Source: Marinobacter zhejiangensis (lineage in GTDB: Bacteria; Pseudomonadota; Gammaproteobacteria; Pseudomonadales; Oleiphilaceae). Taken from it: 64,000 nucleotides of DNA. Made by a program: the position numbers and the translations under genes. The stretch is from positions 186,001 to 250,000 of the forward strand of contig NZ_FOUE01000001.1 of the NCBI RefSeq assembly GCF_900114775.1, written 5' to 3'. The notes beneath the pieces were generated by a model. That model was not told the origin of the DNA, searched no databases, and saw only the letters and a list, made by a program, of their open reading frames with translations. The number at the start of each line of letters is the position of its first letter. Position 1 is the first letter of the stretch. Positions 44,039 through 53,201 of this stretch are shown here, piece by piece.

Positions 44039-45055
44039 TTAGCGAGCCGGGGAACGCAACGGTCTCACCGACTGCCGAAAACGTCCGGGCGATGTTGCTG
44101 TCCAGCGCCGGAACGCACGGGTAAAGGCGCTCTGCTCGGAAAACCCCAGCAACAGCGCCACGTCCGAAAGGCTCAATGCCGGGTCCTGCAGGTACTGGCT
44201 GGCCAACTGTTCCCGGCTGCGGTCAAGCCACTGCTGCCAACTCAAGCCATGGCCGGCCAGACGCCGCTGCAAGGTCCGCGGCGACATGTGCATGGCCGCT
44301 GACGCCCGCGCCAGGGTTGGCTCCCCCTCCGCCAGTAATCTCAGCAGAACTTGCTGCAACTGACGGTCCATCGCCGAGTCCGATGGCAACGCCCGCACCA
44401 GTGCCTGGGCCTGGCGGTCAAGCAACACCCGCAAAGCCGGGTCACGGCTTAGCATCGGCTGGGTCAGATAGGAGACCGGGAAGCGCACTCGGACATGACT
44501 GTCGTGCCAACGCACCGGGCATTCAAAGAACTGTTCGTAGGCCATTGCAGCCCCCGGGGCCACACCCTCCATAAAACTGATTGAGGAGGGCGGCGGCGGG
44601 TTGTCCAGCTGACGACGCATGAACGTCACCAAAGCCGCGATCCCAACACCATCCGCACGCTGCCCCAGCTCATTGCCTTCCCGCGGCCAGCGGATTTCCA
44701 CCTCGCTTCCCTCCACCGACACCTGAGCCAGGTTGACGCCGTAAAACAGGTTCTCATAGCGCTGATACGCCAGCATGGCTTCGCCCAAGGTATCGGAGGC
44801 CAGCGCCAGATAACCCAAGGCCCCCACGTGACCGGGCATCACACCCCTGCCGATGGCCAGTTCCGGGGCCAGGTGACCAGGCGCCAGTTCAACCGCCTGA
44901 TCCAACAGGTTCCGCCATACTGGCACCGGCACCGTTTCCTCGCTGCTCCAGCGCTCTACCGCTACCCGTAGCGCTTTCGCTTCCAAGCCCTCGCGGTCCA
45001 GCCAGTCCATCAACAACCCGACCCAGGCACCGGTTACCCGTATTACTGCGGCCAT
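44039..45055 (-). CDS. AraC-family regulator (arabinose-binding-domain type, OruR/ArgR-like)
   Basis: 338 residues. The N-terminal half is the Arabinose_bd-type domain (VPVPVWRNLLDQAVELAPGHLAPELAIGRGVMPGHVGALGYLALASDTLGEAM), the C-terminal half a two-HTH AraC domain with LARASAAMHMSPRTLQRRLAGHG and LSDVALLLGFSEQSAFTRAFRRW. Regulators of this build act in lipid, ornithine or virulence control. ATG 45055 is preferred for its GGAGG. It is divergent from a membrane hydroxylase, and two palindromes in the shared gap look like its targets. Confidence 0.9.
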   Translation of the reverse strand: MAAVIRVTGAWVGLLMDWLDREGLEAKALRVAVERWSSEETVPVPVWRNLLDQAVELAPGHLAPELAIGRGVMPGHVGALGYLALASDTLGEAMLAYQRYENLFYGVNLAQVSVEGSEVEIRWPREGNELGQRADGVGIAALVTFMRRQLDNPPPPSSISFMEGVAPGAAMAYEQFFECPVRWHDSHVRVRFPVSYLTQPMLSRDPALRVLLDRQAQALVRALPSDSAMDRQLQQVLLRLLAEGEPTLARASAAMHMSPRTLQRRLAGHGLSWQQWLDRSREQLASQYLQDPALSLSDVALLLGFSEQSAFTRAFRRWTATSPGRFRQSVRPLRSPAR

Positions 45056-45073
45056 GCGCATCCTCCGACAAAT

Positions 45074-45111
45074 TTGACTTAAATAGTCAATTTCTTGACC
45101 TGATATGTCAA
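45074..45111. promoter_or_regulatory. Tandem palindromes between AraC regulator and hydroxylase
   Basis: TTGACT-TAAAT-AGTCAA (45074-45090) and TTGAC-CTGATAT-GTCAA (45095-45111), with centres 21 bases apart, two turns of the helix. They lie between the regulator's start and the hydroxylase. They may be operators, and TTGAC is also the -35 core sequence, so one arm may be promoter rather than operator. Confidence 0.55.
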
Positions 45112-45195
45112 TCCAAAGCCCGAAATTGGCGAGAAAATGTACACACTCCTGATATTCAGCACGACCACACACAACGACAATACGGGGAGCCCATA

Positions 45196-46167
45196 ATGAG
45201 CATCACCGAGATGATGATGAACGTCCTTGAACAGAGCGGCCTGATGCCCCTGTGGCAGGCAGTTGCCCCTTGGCTGGCACTGGACGAACGGCAGCTCATC
45301 TTTGTCATCGCCACGCCAGTCTTCGTCGCCGTAGCGCTTTGGGAATACCGCAAGATTCGCAACAACCCGCAACTCATGGACACCCGCGAAGCCATACGCA
45401 ACTTTGCCCTGGGTGCTGGCTACCAGATCACCGAGCTGCTGTTTGCCGGCCTCATCGCGTTCCCGGTGTTCGCCTTTGCCTATCAGCACCGCCTGTTCGA
45501 CCTGGAGCTGAACGCGTTCACCGTGCTCCTCACCTTCTTCGGAGTGGAAATCTGTTTCTACTGGATGCACCGTTGCAGTCATCGCATGCGCTGGTTCTGG
45601 GCAGCCCATGTGGTCCACCACTCCTCTCAACGTATGAATTACTCGACAGCCATGCGCCAGAATGCGACCAACATTTTTAATGGCAACTGGTTGTTCTATG
45701 TGCCGCTGGCCCTGCTTGGCCTCAACCCCGTCTGGATCGGCGTCATCTTTGCGCTCTCCCTGGTGTATCAGTTTTTTATCCACACCACCCTGGTGGGTCG
45801 ACTACCCAAATGGATCGAGCTGGTGTTCAACACCCCAAGTCACCACCGGGTACACCATGGCCGCAACCCGGGTTACATCGACCGTAACTACGGTGGCATC
45901 CTGATCATCTGGGACCGCCTCTTCGGCACTTTTATCGACGAAGATCTTCAGGATCCACCACAATATGGCATCACCACAGCGATCCCGAACAACCGGCTGA
46001 TCACCCTGTGGACCCATGAATACGTCGACCTGTTCCGGGACATGGCACGCTCAGCAAACTGGCGCGAGCGCCTGCAGCGACTGTGGCAGCCACCGGAATG
46101 GCGACGGCCTGCGCCCCGGCAGGAAGACATGGCCGGAGACCGCTCCAGCCTGCCACGCCAGGGGTAA
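45196..46167 (+). CDS. Fatty acid hydroxylase/sterol desaturase family membrane protein
   Basis: 323-residue di-iron membrane enzyme. Histidine clusters: HRCSHR, HVVHHSSQ and the C-terminal HHRVHHGRN; the order and spacing match the family pattern. Membrane helices (FVIATPVFVAVALW, LLFAGLIAFPVFAFAY, LNAFTVLLTFFGVEICFYW, WLFYVPLALLGLNPVWIGVIFALSLVYQFFI) surround them. Substrate (fatty acid, sterol, carotenoid or alkylglycerol) cannot be read off. It is divergent from an AraC-family regulator, the likely controller. RBS before ATG 45196 is weak (GGGGAGCCC). Confidence 0.9.
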   Translation: MSITEMMMNVLEQSGLMPLWQAVAPWLALDERQLIFVIATPVFVAVALWEYRKIRNNPQLMDTREAIRNFALGAGYQITELLFAGLIAFPVFAFAYQHRLFDLELNAFTVLLTFFGVEICFYWMHRCSHRMRWFWAAHVVHHSSQRMNYSTAMRQNATNIFNGNWLFYVPLALLGLNPVWIGVIFALSLVYQFFIHTTLVGRLPKWIELVFNTPSHHRVHHGRNPGYIDRNYGGILIIWDRLFGTFIDEDLQDPPQYGITTAIPNNRLITLWTHEYVDLFRDMARSANWRERLQRLWQPPEWRRPAPRQEDMAGDRSSLPRQG

Positions 46168-46292
46168 GCCAGGAAGAGCGAGTCCGAACGCCGGTTGGCC
46201 CAGTCACAGGAACTCCAACCGGTGTCTCAGACAACCGCAAGGTTTCAGCCTAAACTGGTGACACTGTTCATACGACACACAGACCGACCACA

Positions 46293-47228
46293 ATGACCTA
46301 CAGCGAAAGCTTCCTTAACGCGCCCGATGGCCACCAAATCCCCGTCAAAACCTGGCATGTCAGCGCGCCCCAGGCAGTCCTGGTGATTTCCCACGGCATG
46401 GCGGAACATGCCGGTCGTTACGGTGCGCTGGCCAACTGGCTGGTTGAGCGTAACGTCCAGGTGATTGCGGTCGAGCACCGGGGCCACGGTCCGAGCTGCC
46501 CGGAACAGGATCGGGGACACTACAGCGACCAGAACGGCTGGCAGAAGGTGGTCAGCGACCTGCACGCCGTGGTGCAACACAGCCGCGCGCAATATCCCCA
46601 GCTGCCGCTGACCCTGTTTGGCCACAGCATGGGCTCCTTTATCGCCCAGGCTTGCGCCCAAGCCCATGGCGAAGACCTGGACAACCTGATTCTCTGCGCC
46701 ACCAACCGCATTGATCATATTCACCTGCGTACGTCTCAGCTGCTGATCAACGCCATCGCTCGCTTGCGCGGAGGCCGACACCGAAGCCACCTGGTCGACC
46801 GTATGACCTTTGGCGCATTCAACAAACGATTCAGCCCCACCCGGACCAGTCATGACTGGTTGAGCCGGGATGCCAAACAGGTTGACCGCTACCTGGACGA
46901 CCCGCTGTGCGGCACATCCTGTACGGTCCAGCTGTGGTGTGACTTTATCGGTGGCATGCTGGCCATCTCTCCGCGCAAGTGGCGCAAGGACCTTCCGGTG
47001 CACCTGATGGCCGGAACCGATGACCCGGTCGGGGAGATGGGACAAGGGGTCAGTCGCCATTGTGATGCCATCCACCAGGCTGGCATCAAGGTCGCCAGTT
47101 TCCGGCTGTTCCCGGGAGCCCGCCACGAGCTGGTTAACGAAACCAACGCCGGCGAAGTCTGGCAGCATTTGCTGGACTGCCTGCCGCTGGACGCGCCCCT
47201 GGAGCCAGCCGGACTCAGCCAGCCCTGA
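46293..47228 (+). CDS. Alpha/beta hydrolase, monoacylglycerol lipase/lysophospholipase-like
   Basis: 311 residues of the serine-aminopeptidase S33 (Hydrolase_4) group. VLVISHGMAEHAGRYGALANWL and EHRGHGPS are the conserved N-terminal blocks, GHSMGSFIAQ the nucleophile elbow, LMAGTDDPVGE the Asp region and PGARHELVNE the catalytic His. PldB and monoglyceride lipases share this pattern. It sits between the hydroxylase (125 bases) and the modE-like gene; a lipid role would suit the first neighbour. Confidence 0.88.
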   Translation: MTYSESFLNAPDGHQIPVKTWHVSAPQAVLVISHGMAEHAGRYGALANWLVERNVQVIAVEHRGHGPSCPEQDRGHYSDQNGWQKVVSDLHAVVQHSRAQYPQLPLTLFGHSMGSFIAQACAQAHGEDLDNLILCATNRIDHIHLRTSQLLINAIARLRGGRHRSHLVDRMTFGAFNKRFSPTRTSHDWLSRDAKQVDRYLDDPLCGTSCTVQLWCDFIGGMLAISPRKWRKDLPVHLMAGTDDPVGEMGQGVSRHCDAIHQAGIKVASFRLFPGARHELVNETNAGEVWQHLLDCLPLDAPLEPAGLSQP

Positions 47229-47300
47229 GAATGGATTGCACCGGCCTTCGGCGCGGTATAGGCTGAGGAACCAATATCCACGACCAACACCAGACCGCCG

Positions 47301-47672
47301 ATGCCGGACCACCCCCACCTCGTTCCCAGGTTACGACTGAAGCTTGGCCAGGACATTGCCCTTGGGCCAGGCAAGGCCCAGCTGCTGGACGCCATTGCCC
47401 AAGGCCATTCGATATCCGCAGCCGCCAAAAGCCTGGGCATGAGCTACCGCCGCGCTTGGCTGCTGGTCGACACCATGAACCGGTGCTTCAAGGCGCCGCT
47501 GGTCACCACCGCCACCGGCGGTCGTCACGGCGGCGGAGCTCAGCTGTCCGAGCTTGGCCGTCAGGTTCTCGACCTGTACCAGCAATACCAGCAAACGGTT
47601 CAGGCCTGCGCCGAGCTGAGGGCCCTGGAACAATTGCTAGCCCCTCCCACCGAGACCAACGAGCAACCCTGA
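47301..47672 (+). CDS. Short ModE-type molybdenum regulator (DNA-binding domain only)
   Basis: 123-residue winged-helix protein of the ModE N-terminal/LysR-like type: LLDAIAQGHSISAAAKSLGMSYRRAWLLVDTMNRCF is the helix-turn-helix, followed by the GGRHGGGAQLSELGRQVLDLY wing. E. coli ModE has a C-terminal tandem molybdate-binding (Mop/TOBE) part that is absent here, so metal sensing must differ or rely on a partner such as the ModC Mop domain. Lies 91 bases before modA with a ModE-like box between. Alone, its role as a repressor of modABC is an inference. Confidence 0.85.
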   Translation: MPDHPHLVPRLRLKLGQDIALGPGKAQLLDAIAQGHSISAAAKSLGMSYRRAWLLVDTMNRCFKAPLVTTATGGRHGGGAQLSELGRQVLDLYQQYQQTVQACAELRALEQLLAPPTETNEQP

Positions 47673-47715
47673 ACGACCCTATAAGCGCTGGCCAAGGCGA
47701 GGCGTTTTGGTCTAG

Positions 47716-47739
47716 CATTATATCCATACGAATATAACG
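47716..47739 (+). promoter_or_regulatory. ModE-like operator upstream of modA
   Basis: CATTATAT-N8-ATATAACG, an interrupted inverted repeat resembling the ModE consensus (CGTTATATA arms). It lies 25-48 bases before the modA start, where a promoter would be expected, so occupancy would repress modABC. Confidence 0.6.
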
Positions 47740-47763
47740 AGTAACCGAGAGCGTCGCCGATCC

Positions 47764-48516
47764 ATGATACCGCGCCCTTTTTTTTGGCTGTTTCCATTAC
47801 TGGCCCTGATCCCCGCCGTTACCCAGGCAGAGCTGGTACGGGTGGCAGTCGCCGCAAACTTCACCGATGCCAGCCGCCAGCTGGCTGAGCGTTTCCAGCA
47901 AGACACCGGCCACCAGGCCATCATCAGTTACGGCTCGACGGGTAAGCTGTATGCCCAGATTCTCAATGGCGCCCCCTTCGACGTGTTTCTGGCCGCCGAC
48001 GAGGCGCGACCAAGCCTGCTGGAGCAGCAAGGCCAGGCCGTTTCTGGCAGCCGCTTCACCTACGCCAGGGGGAAACTGGTGCTATGGAGCCGTGATGCAA
48101 ACCATTTCGACAACGGCCCGGACTACCTCGCCGGTGGGCAATTCCAGCGACTGGCGGTCGCCAACCCGCGAACCGCACCCTATGGCCTGGCCGCGCAACA
48201 GGTGCTGGAAGGCTTAGACCTGTGGCAGCCGCTGCAAGCCAGGCTGGTGCGGGGCGAGTCGATTGCCCAGACCTTCCAGTTCGTGGCCACCGGCAACGCC
48301 GAAACCGGCTTCGTCGCCCTGGCCCAGGTTCAAGCCTGGCCCCAGTCTCCCGGCAGCCTCTGGGACATTCCCCAGTCCCTCTACGACCCGATCAACCAGC
48401 AGGCCGTGCTGTTGTCCCGCGGTCAGGACAACCCGGCCGCCCAGGCATGGCTCACTTTCCTGGCAAGCGACGCTGCCAGGGCGATGATTCAGCAGGCGGG
48501 TTACGATACCGATTAA
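47764..48516 (+). CDS. modA: Molybdate ABC transporter substrate-binding protein
   Basis: 250-residue periplasmic protein with signal peptide (FFWLFPLLALIPAVTQA) and mature start ELVRVAVAANFTDASRQLAERF. Conserved ISYGSTGKLYAQI binds the oxyanion; AQQVLEGLDLWQ and ATGNAETGFVALAQV are also ModA patterns. First gene of modABC; ATG follows the ModE-like box. Tungstate could also be bound. Confidence 0.95.
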   Translation: MIPRPFFWLFPLLALIPAVTQAELVRVAVAANFTDASRQLAERFQQDTGHQAIISYGSTGKLYAQILNGAPFDVFLAADEARPSLLEQQGQAVSGSRFTYARGKLVLWSRDANHFDNGPDYLAGGQFQRLAVANPRTAPYGLAAQQVLEGLDLWQPLQARLVRGESIAQTFQFVATGNAETGFVALAQVQAWPQSPGSLWDIPQSLYDPINQQAVLLSRGQDNPAAQAWLTFLASDAARAMIQQAGYDTD

Positions 48517-48537
48517 CGGGCTTCCGAGACCAACGGG

Positions 48538-49218
48538 ATGAATGAACACTGGCAGGCCATCTGGCTCACCCTCAAACTGGCAGGCACCACAACCGCACTG
48601 TTACTGTTGCTGGCCACACCACTCGCCTGGTGGCTTGCCCGCAGCCGGCATTGGTTGAGCCAGCCGGTGGCAGCGATTGTCTCCATGCCACTGGTCCTAC
48701 CTCCAACGGTCCTTGGGTTTTACCTGCTGTTGTTGCTTGGCCCAGACGGCCCCGTGGGCGCACTCACCCAGACCCTCGGCCTCGGCACCCTGCCGTTTAC
48801 CTTTGGCGGCCTGGTTGTGGCATCAGTGATCTACTCGCTGCCATTTGCGGTCCAGCCGCTGCAGAATGCCTTTGCCGCAGTACCCAGCCGTATGCTGGAG
48901 GTAGCCGCTACCCTTCGCGCCTCCCCGCGGGATCGCTTTCTCAGCATTGCCCTACCCCTCGCCCGACCAGGATTCCTGACCGCCGCGGTGCTGAGTTTCG
49001 CCCACACGGTGGGAGAGTTTGGTGTGGTACTGATGATTGGCGGCAATATTCCCGGTGAAACCAAGGTCCTGTCGGTGGCTATTTACGACCATGTGGAAAC
49101 CCTGGAATACGCCAACGCACACTGGCTCTCGGCGGGATTGGTCGGATTCTCGTTTGCGGTTCTGCTCAGCCTCTACCTGATCAACGGCCGGGTGAACGGC
49201 AGCGCGGTGCGGCCATGA
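48538..49218 (+). CDS. modB: Molybdate ABC transporter permease
   Basis: 226 residues with five to six membrane helices; the EAA-loop region [36 protein letters not shown] couples to ModC, and [29 protein letters not shown] is a ModB signature. Starts 21 bases after modA; the stop overlaps the modC start by 4 bases. Confidence 0.96.
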   Translation: MNEHWQAIWLTLKLAGTTTALLLLLATPLAWWLARSRHWLSQPVAAIVSMPLVLPPTVLGFYLLLLLGPDGPVGALTQTLGLGTLPFTFGGLVVASVIYSLPFAVQPLQNAFAAVPSRMLEVAATLRASPRDRFLSIALPLARPGFLTAAVLSFAHTVGEFGVVLMIGGNIPGETKVLSVAIYDHVETLEYANAHWLSAGLVGFSFAVLLSLYLINGRVNGSAVRP

Positions 49219-50291
49219 CGCAAGCTATCCGCATATCCCTGAACGCCCAGCGTGACCAGTTTACGCTGGAAGCCGACCTGACCCTGCCCGCTCGCGGCAT
49301 TACCGTCATCTTCGGACCTTCAGGCTGCGGCAAAACAACACTGTTGCGCTGTGTGGCCGGACTCCAGCCAGCGACTGGCGAGCTTGACGTTAACGGCGAT
49401 TGCTGGCAATCCGATCACCAGGTGCTGGCGGTTCATGAGCGGCCACTGGCCTATGTGTTTCAGGAAGCCAGCCTGTTTCCGCACCTGTCGGTACAGAAAA
49501 ACCTGCTGTACGGCTTTGTCCGCATTGCCCCTGAACACCGGCAGATCCAGCCGGATCAAGCCATTCAATGGCTAGGCCTTGAGCACCTCCTCAACCGCAA
49601 ACCGGACCAGCTGTCCGGCGGCGAACGGCAACGGGTGGCCATTGCCCGCGCTCTGCTGACCAGCCCCCGCCTGTTGCTGATGGACGAACCGCTCTCCGCC
49701 CTCGACCAGGCCAGCAAACGGGACATCCTCCCTTACCTGCAGCGGCTTCACGATGAACTGGCGATTCCGGTGATCTACGTCACCCATTCTCTGGATGAAC
49801 TGGCACGGCTGGCGGACTACCTGGTGCTGATGGACGCCGGCCGGGTACTGGCCCAGGGGCCTCTGCAAGAGGTAATGCCGAGGCTGGACCTGCCGTTGTC
49901 GCGGGACGAAGACGCCAGCGTCATTGTGACGGCGGTGATCCGTGAGCACGATACCCGGTGGCACCTGAGCCGGAGCGAGTTCGACAGTGGCAGCCTGTGG
50001 GTTCGCACCCCACCGGCAACTCCGCCAGGGTCGACCATTCGCCTCAGGATTCTGGCCAGGGACGTCAGCATCGCACTGGCCCATCACCCGGACCAGAGTA
50101 TTCAGAACCTGCTACCGGCAACCATCAGCGAACTGTCTGGCAACGACCACTCCGGCATGGCCATGGTCCGCTTGCAACTTAATGAAACACCCTTGCTCGC
50201 CCGCCTCACCAATCGTGCCGTAGATCTGCTGGGACTTGAGGTCGGGCAATCGGTGTGGGTACAGATCAAAGCCGTGGCCATTGTGGAATAG
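49215..50291 (+). CDS. modC: Molybdate ABC transporter ATP-binding protein
   Basis: 358 residues. Walker [10 protein letters not shown], signature [16 protein letters not shown], Walker [13 protein letters not shown] and the switch His in [15 protein letters not shown]-terminal Mop/TOBE domain (about 285-355; [21 protein letters not shown] and [17 protein letters not shown]) binds oxyanion and could feed back on transport. Completes modABC. It carries the only Mop-type domain visible in this locus. Confidence 0.96.
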   Translation: MTQAIRISLNAQRDQFTLEADLTLPARGITVIFGPSGCGKTTLLRCVAGLQPATGELDVNGDCWQSDHQVLAVHERPLAYVFQEASLFPHLSVQKNLLYGFVRIAPEHRQIQPDQAIQWLGLEHLLNRKPDQLSGGERQRVAIARALLTSPRLLLMDEPLSALDQASKRDILPYLQRLHDELAIPVIYVTHSLDELARLADYLVLMDAGRVLAQGPLQEVMPRLDLPLSRDEDASVIVTAVIREHDTRWHLSRSEFDSGSLWVRTPPATPPGSTIRLRILARDVSIALAHHPDQSIQNLLPATISELSGNDHSGMAMVRLQLNETPLLARLTNRAVDLLGLEVGQSVWVQIKAVAIVE

Positions 50292-50387
50292 CACCCCAGA
50301 TAGCGGGATTGGCCCGACACCCCGTGGTCAGTGCCGGCCGTGCGCCTTACCATGGTCAATTGCCCCCACCAGACCCTGGAGCTTTCA

Positions 50388-51299
50388 ATGACACGCATTA
50401 CTACCCTCGATCAACAGCCCCTGTACGTTCGGGAGCTTGGCCAGGGGCCAGTCGTCATCCTGCTACACGGGTTCGGCATGGACAGTCGCCACTGGCTCCC
50501 GCTGACACTGCCGCTGGCGCATCGCTTCCGTTTTGTGCTGCCTGACCTGCGAGGCTTTGGCCGCTCCTCGCGACTTAACTGCAGTGAGGACTGCGTGGTC
50601 ACCAGCCATGCCCAGGACCTGCATGCCGTGATCCGTCATTACAGCGGTGGCGTGCCCGTTTACCTGGGGGGCATCTCACTGGGAGCAACTACATCACTGC
50701 GTTACATGGAGCTGTTTGGCACCGGGGCACTGCGTCATTATCTGCATATTGATCAAGCTCCCAAGGTGTCCCATGACGAAAACTGGGCCTGGGGGCTGTT
50801 TGGCCAGCAGGGGCCAGAGTACATTCAAAGCTGGCAAACCACCCTCGACTTTCTCGCCAAATCTGACCCACAGACGCCGTTTGACCAATTCCCCAGAGAC
50901 ATCAAAGACCGGTTCTACAACCACCTGAGTGATTTCATGTCGCTGGCGCTGAGCAAGCCCTGGATGAAATGGGGTATCCGCCGGCTGATCCGCATTCCAA
51001 CCCTGGCCCATCAACTGGTTCCGGTTGAAAACTGGTACGTGCTCTACCAACATCTTCGGGCCTACGCCGAGCGCGACTACGACTTCCTGTCCCTGCTGCC
51101 GTCCATCGAGGTTCCCACCACCCTCATCACCGGGCGAAAATCCGAGCTCTACCCTTGGCAGGGCCAAGCAAGAATGCATGAACTGCTGCCAAACTCCCGC
51201 CAGATATTTTTTGAGAACAGCGGACACGTTCCTATACTGGATCAGCCTGTGCAGTTCATCCGCGAAATGCAGCGGGCCTTTACTGACGCACCACGCTAA
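50388..51299 (+). CDS. Alpha/beta hydrolase
   Basis: 303 residues. PVVILLHGFGMDSRHWLPL is the oxyanion strand, PDLRGFGRSSR the following turn, YLGGISLGATTSLRYM the nucleophile elbow (Ser in GGISLGA), and SGHVPILDQP holds the catalytic His. The cap domain (about 140-220) is rich in Trp and Phe. ATG 50388 with GGAG is chosen over a longer frame. The substrate is unknown; it follows modC by 96 bases and may be a separate unit. Confidence 0.85.
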   Translation: MTRITTLDQQPLYVRELGQGPVVILLHGFGMDSRHWLPLTLPLAHRFRFVLPDLRGFGRSSRLNCSEDCVVTSHAQDLHAVIRHYSGGVPVYLGGISLGATTSLRYMELFGTGALRHYLHIDQAPKVSHDENWAWGLFGQQGPEYIQSWQTTLDFLAKSDPQTPFDQFPRDIKDRFYNHLSDFMSLALSKPWMKWGIRRLIRIPTLAHQLVPVENWYVLYQHLRAYAERDYDFLSLLPSIEVPTTLITGRKSELYPWQGQARMHELLPNSRQIFFENSGHVPILDQPVQFIREMQRAFTDAPR

Positions 51300-51313
51300 A
51301 GGAATTCTTTGCC

Positions 51314-51913
51314 ATGGTTGAAAAGCCGTTTTCACAGGCTTGCGAAAACAACAAACGCCCGATTCTTGAGCAGCTTCAACGCTTCCTGCCCAGCCACGGC
51401 CTGGTGCTGGAAATCGGTACCGGTACCGGGCAGCACGCGATTTACTTCGCCACGGCCTTGCCAGCACTGCACTGGCAACCCAGCGATCAACCAGACGTTG
51501 TGGGCTACTGCCAGCCCTGGCTGGCGGAATTCACCGGCACCAACCTTCTGGCGCCGCTGAGCCTCAACGTTGCCGCGTCACCGTGGCCACTGGCTCACGC
51601 CGACGCGGTGTTCTCCGCCAATACCTCGCACATCATGTCGTGGCCGGAGGTAGAAGCCATGTTCGCCGGCGTCGCCAACCTGCTGCCGGCGCATGGTGTG
51701 TTCTGCCTGTATGGCCCGTTCAACTACCAGGGCCGCTACACCAGCGACAGCAACCGGGCGTTTGACGAGCATCTGAAAGCACAAAAGTCCACCATGGGAC
51801 TAAGGGATATGGACGACCTGTCTGCGCTGGGAGCCCAGGTTGGCCTCGAGCTGGAAGACGACGTGGAGATGCCGGCGAACAACCGCTTCCTGGTCTGGCG
51901 CAGGCATCGCTAG
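51314..51913 (+). CDS. DUF938 SAM-dependent methyltransferase-like protein
   Basis: 199 residues with PFSQACENNKRPILEQLQRFLP, a SAM-binding VLEIGTGTGQHAIYFA and the family blocks SANTSHIMSW and YGPFNYQGRYTSDSNRAFDEHLK. These are the DUF938 (METTL26-like) signatures. Substrate unknown. Starts 14 bases after the hydrolase, so they probably share a transcript. Confidence 0.88.
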   Translation: MVEKPFSQACENNKRPILEQLQRFLPSHGLVLEIGTGTGQHAIYFATALPALHWQPSDQPDVVGYCQPWLAEFTGTNLLAPLSLNVAASPWPLAHADAVFSANTSHIMSWPEVEAMFAGVANLLPAHGVFCLYGPFNYQGRYTSDSNRAFDEHLKAQKSTMGLRDMDDLSALGAQVGLELEDDVEMPANNRFLVWRRHR

Positions 51914-51959
51914 CCCATCATCCTTACCAGGAGCGGTTCGGCGTATTGTGCGAGAGGGA

Positions 51960-52454
51960 TCAGGCGGCGGGTGACCAGAGCCCGCCCAGACTCGACAGCA
52001 ACTCGGAGCCTACGCCCTGCTGCTCAAGAAACCCCAGCACCAGCGGAACGAACTGCTGGACCATGCCACTGTCCAGTCCCAAGGCACTGAAGGCCTGCTG
52101 GACACCGTCCATGGATGAGATTCCGGACAACAGCGAGCTGGCCATGCCACCACCTCCCATCAAACTGTCCAGCCCAGGCACCTGTTGGCCAAGGCCAGCC
52201 ATCGCTTCGTCACCCAGCTGATTCTGGGCCAGCTGCAACAAAGCACTGGTACCGCCAACGGCCTGACTGTCCGTAACCCCCAACTGCTCCTGCAGCGCCC
52301 CGACAAGGACCTGGGCCTGACCACTGGTTTCAGCAGTCGGGGTCAGCGCCTCGGCACCGGCAGACAGGGTATTCGTCAGATCGAACGCATTCGCAGCCGG
52401 GGCCAGCAGATAGAAACTCGAAACAAGGAGGAAACGCTTCAGGATGGTACTCAT
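51960..52454 (-). CDS. DUF2780 (VcgC/VcgE-like) exported protein
   Basis: 164 residues, signal peptide ILKRFLLVSSFYLLAPAANA, then a Gly/Leu/Gln-rich body (LLQLAQNQLGDEAMAGLGQQ, LSGISSMDGVQQAFSALG) of the DUF2780 family. Periplasmic or secreted; function unknown. ATG 52454 was chosen for its signal peptide. It is convergent with the DUF938 gene and lies downstream of vfr, separated by a terminator. Confidence 0.75.
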   Translation of the reverse strand: MSTILKRFLLVSSFYLLAPAANAFDLTNTLSAGAEALTPTAETSGQAQVLVGALQEQLGVTDSQAVGGTSALLQLAQNQLGDEAMAGLGQQVPGLDSLMGGGGMASSLLSGISSMDGVQQAFSALGLDSGMVQQFVPLVLGFLEQQGVGSELLSSLGGLWSPAA

Positions 52455-52498
52455 GGCAACTCCAGTAAGTAGCGGGGGAAGACGGACTACAAACAATA

Positions 52499-52520
52499 TG
52501 GGGCTCCCGAAGGAGCCCCA
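52499..52520 (-). terminator. Intrinsic-type hairpin after vfr
   Basis: TGGGGCTCC-TTCG-GGAGCCCCA on the minus strand, a 9-bp stem closed by a stable UUCG tetraloop, 40 bases after vfr. T content downstream is moderate (ATATTGTTTG). Confidence 0.7.
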
Positions 52521-52559
52521 CAAGATGAGCTGCATTAATAATGCGCAAGAATCGGCCGT

Positions 52560-53201
52560 TTAGCGGGTACCGTACACCACCATGGTTTTGCCTTTGACCT
52601 GCACCAGCCCCTGATCTTCCAGGGTTTTCAGTACCCGTCCGACCATTTCCCGGGAACAGCCAACAATCCGGCCGATTTCCTGGCGGGTAATCTTGATCTG
52701 CATGCCATCCGGGTGGGTCATGGCATCAGGCTCTTTACACAGGTCCAGCAAGGTACGGGCGACCCGTCCGGTCACATCCAGGAAGGCCAGGTCGCCAACC
52801 TTACGGGTGGTCTGGCGCAGCCGCGTCGCCATCTGCTCGCCGATGAAATACAGAACTCTTGGGTCCTGCTGGGCGATTTCACGGAACTTGGTGTAGCTGA
52901 TTTCAGCCACTTCGCACTCGCTCTTGGCTTTTACCCAGGCGCTGCGGGAATCCATGTTGTCGAACAACCCCATCTCACCGAAGAAATCTCCGGCATTCAG
53001 ATAGGCCATGATCATTTCACGACCATCATCATCTTCAATGATGACGGTTACTGACCCCTTGACGATATAAAACAGTGAATCACTCTTGTCGCCAGCGTAG
53101 ATGATTGTGCTCTTGGCGGGGTAGCGCCGGCGATGGCACTGTGAAAGGAAATAATCCAAGTGTTTGGTCTTTTGCTCAACCGGCTTGACGATAGTGGCCA
53201 T
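52560..53201 (-). CDS. vfr: cAMP receptor protein, Vfr/Crp type
   Basis: Global transcription regulator with an N-terminal cyclic-nucleotide-binding domain (about 15-125; [32 protein letters not shown] and [16 protein letters not shown] with the cAMP-contacting Arg/Ser) and a C-terminal winged helix with [28 protein letters not shown]. The C-terminal half is nearly identical in pattern to P. aeruginosa Vfr. ATG 53201 follows AAGGAGG at 13 bases; GTG 53213 is too close to it. The adjacent osmC-like gene matches the crp-yhfA arrangement. Confidence 0.95.
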   Translation of the reverse strand: MATIVKPVEQKTKHLDYFLSQCHRRRYPAKSTIIYAGDKSDSLFYIVKGSVTVIIEDDDGREMIMAYLNAGDFFGEMGLFDNMDSRSAWVKAKSECEVAEISYTKFREIAQQDPRVLYFIGEQMATRLRQTTRKVGDLAFLDVTGRVARTLLDLCKEPDAMTHPDGMQIKITRQEIGRIVGCSREMVGRVLKTLEDQGLVQVKGKTMVVYGTR

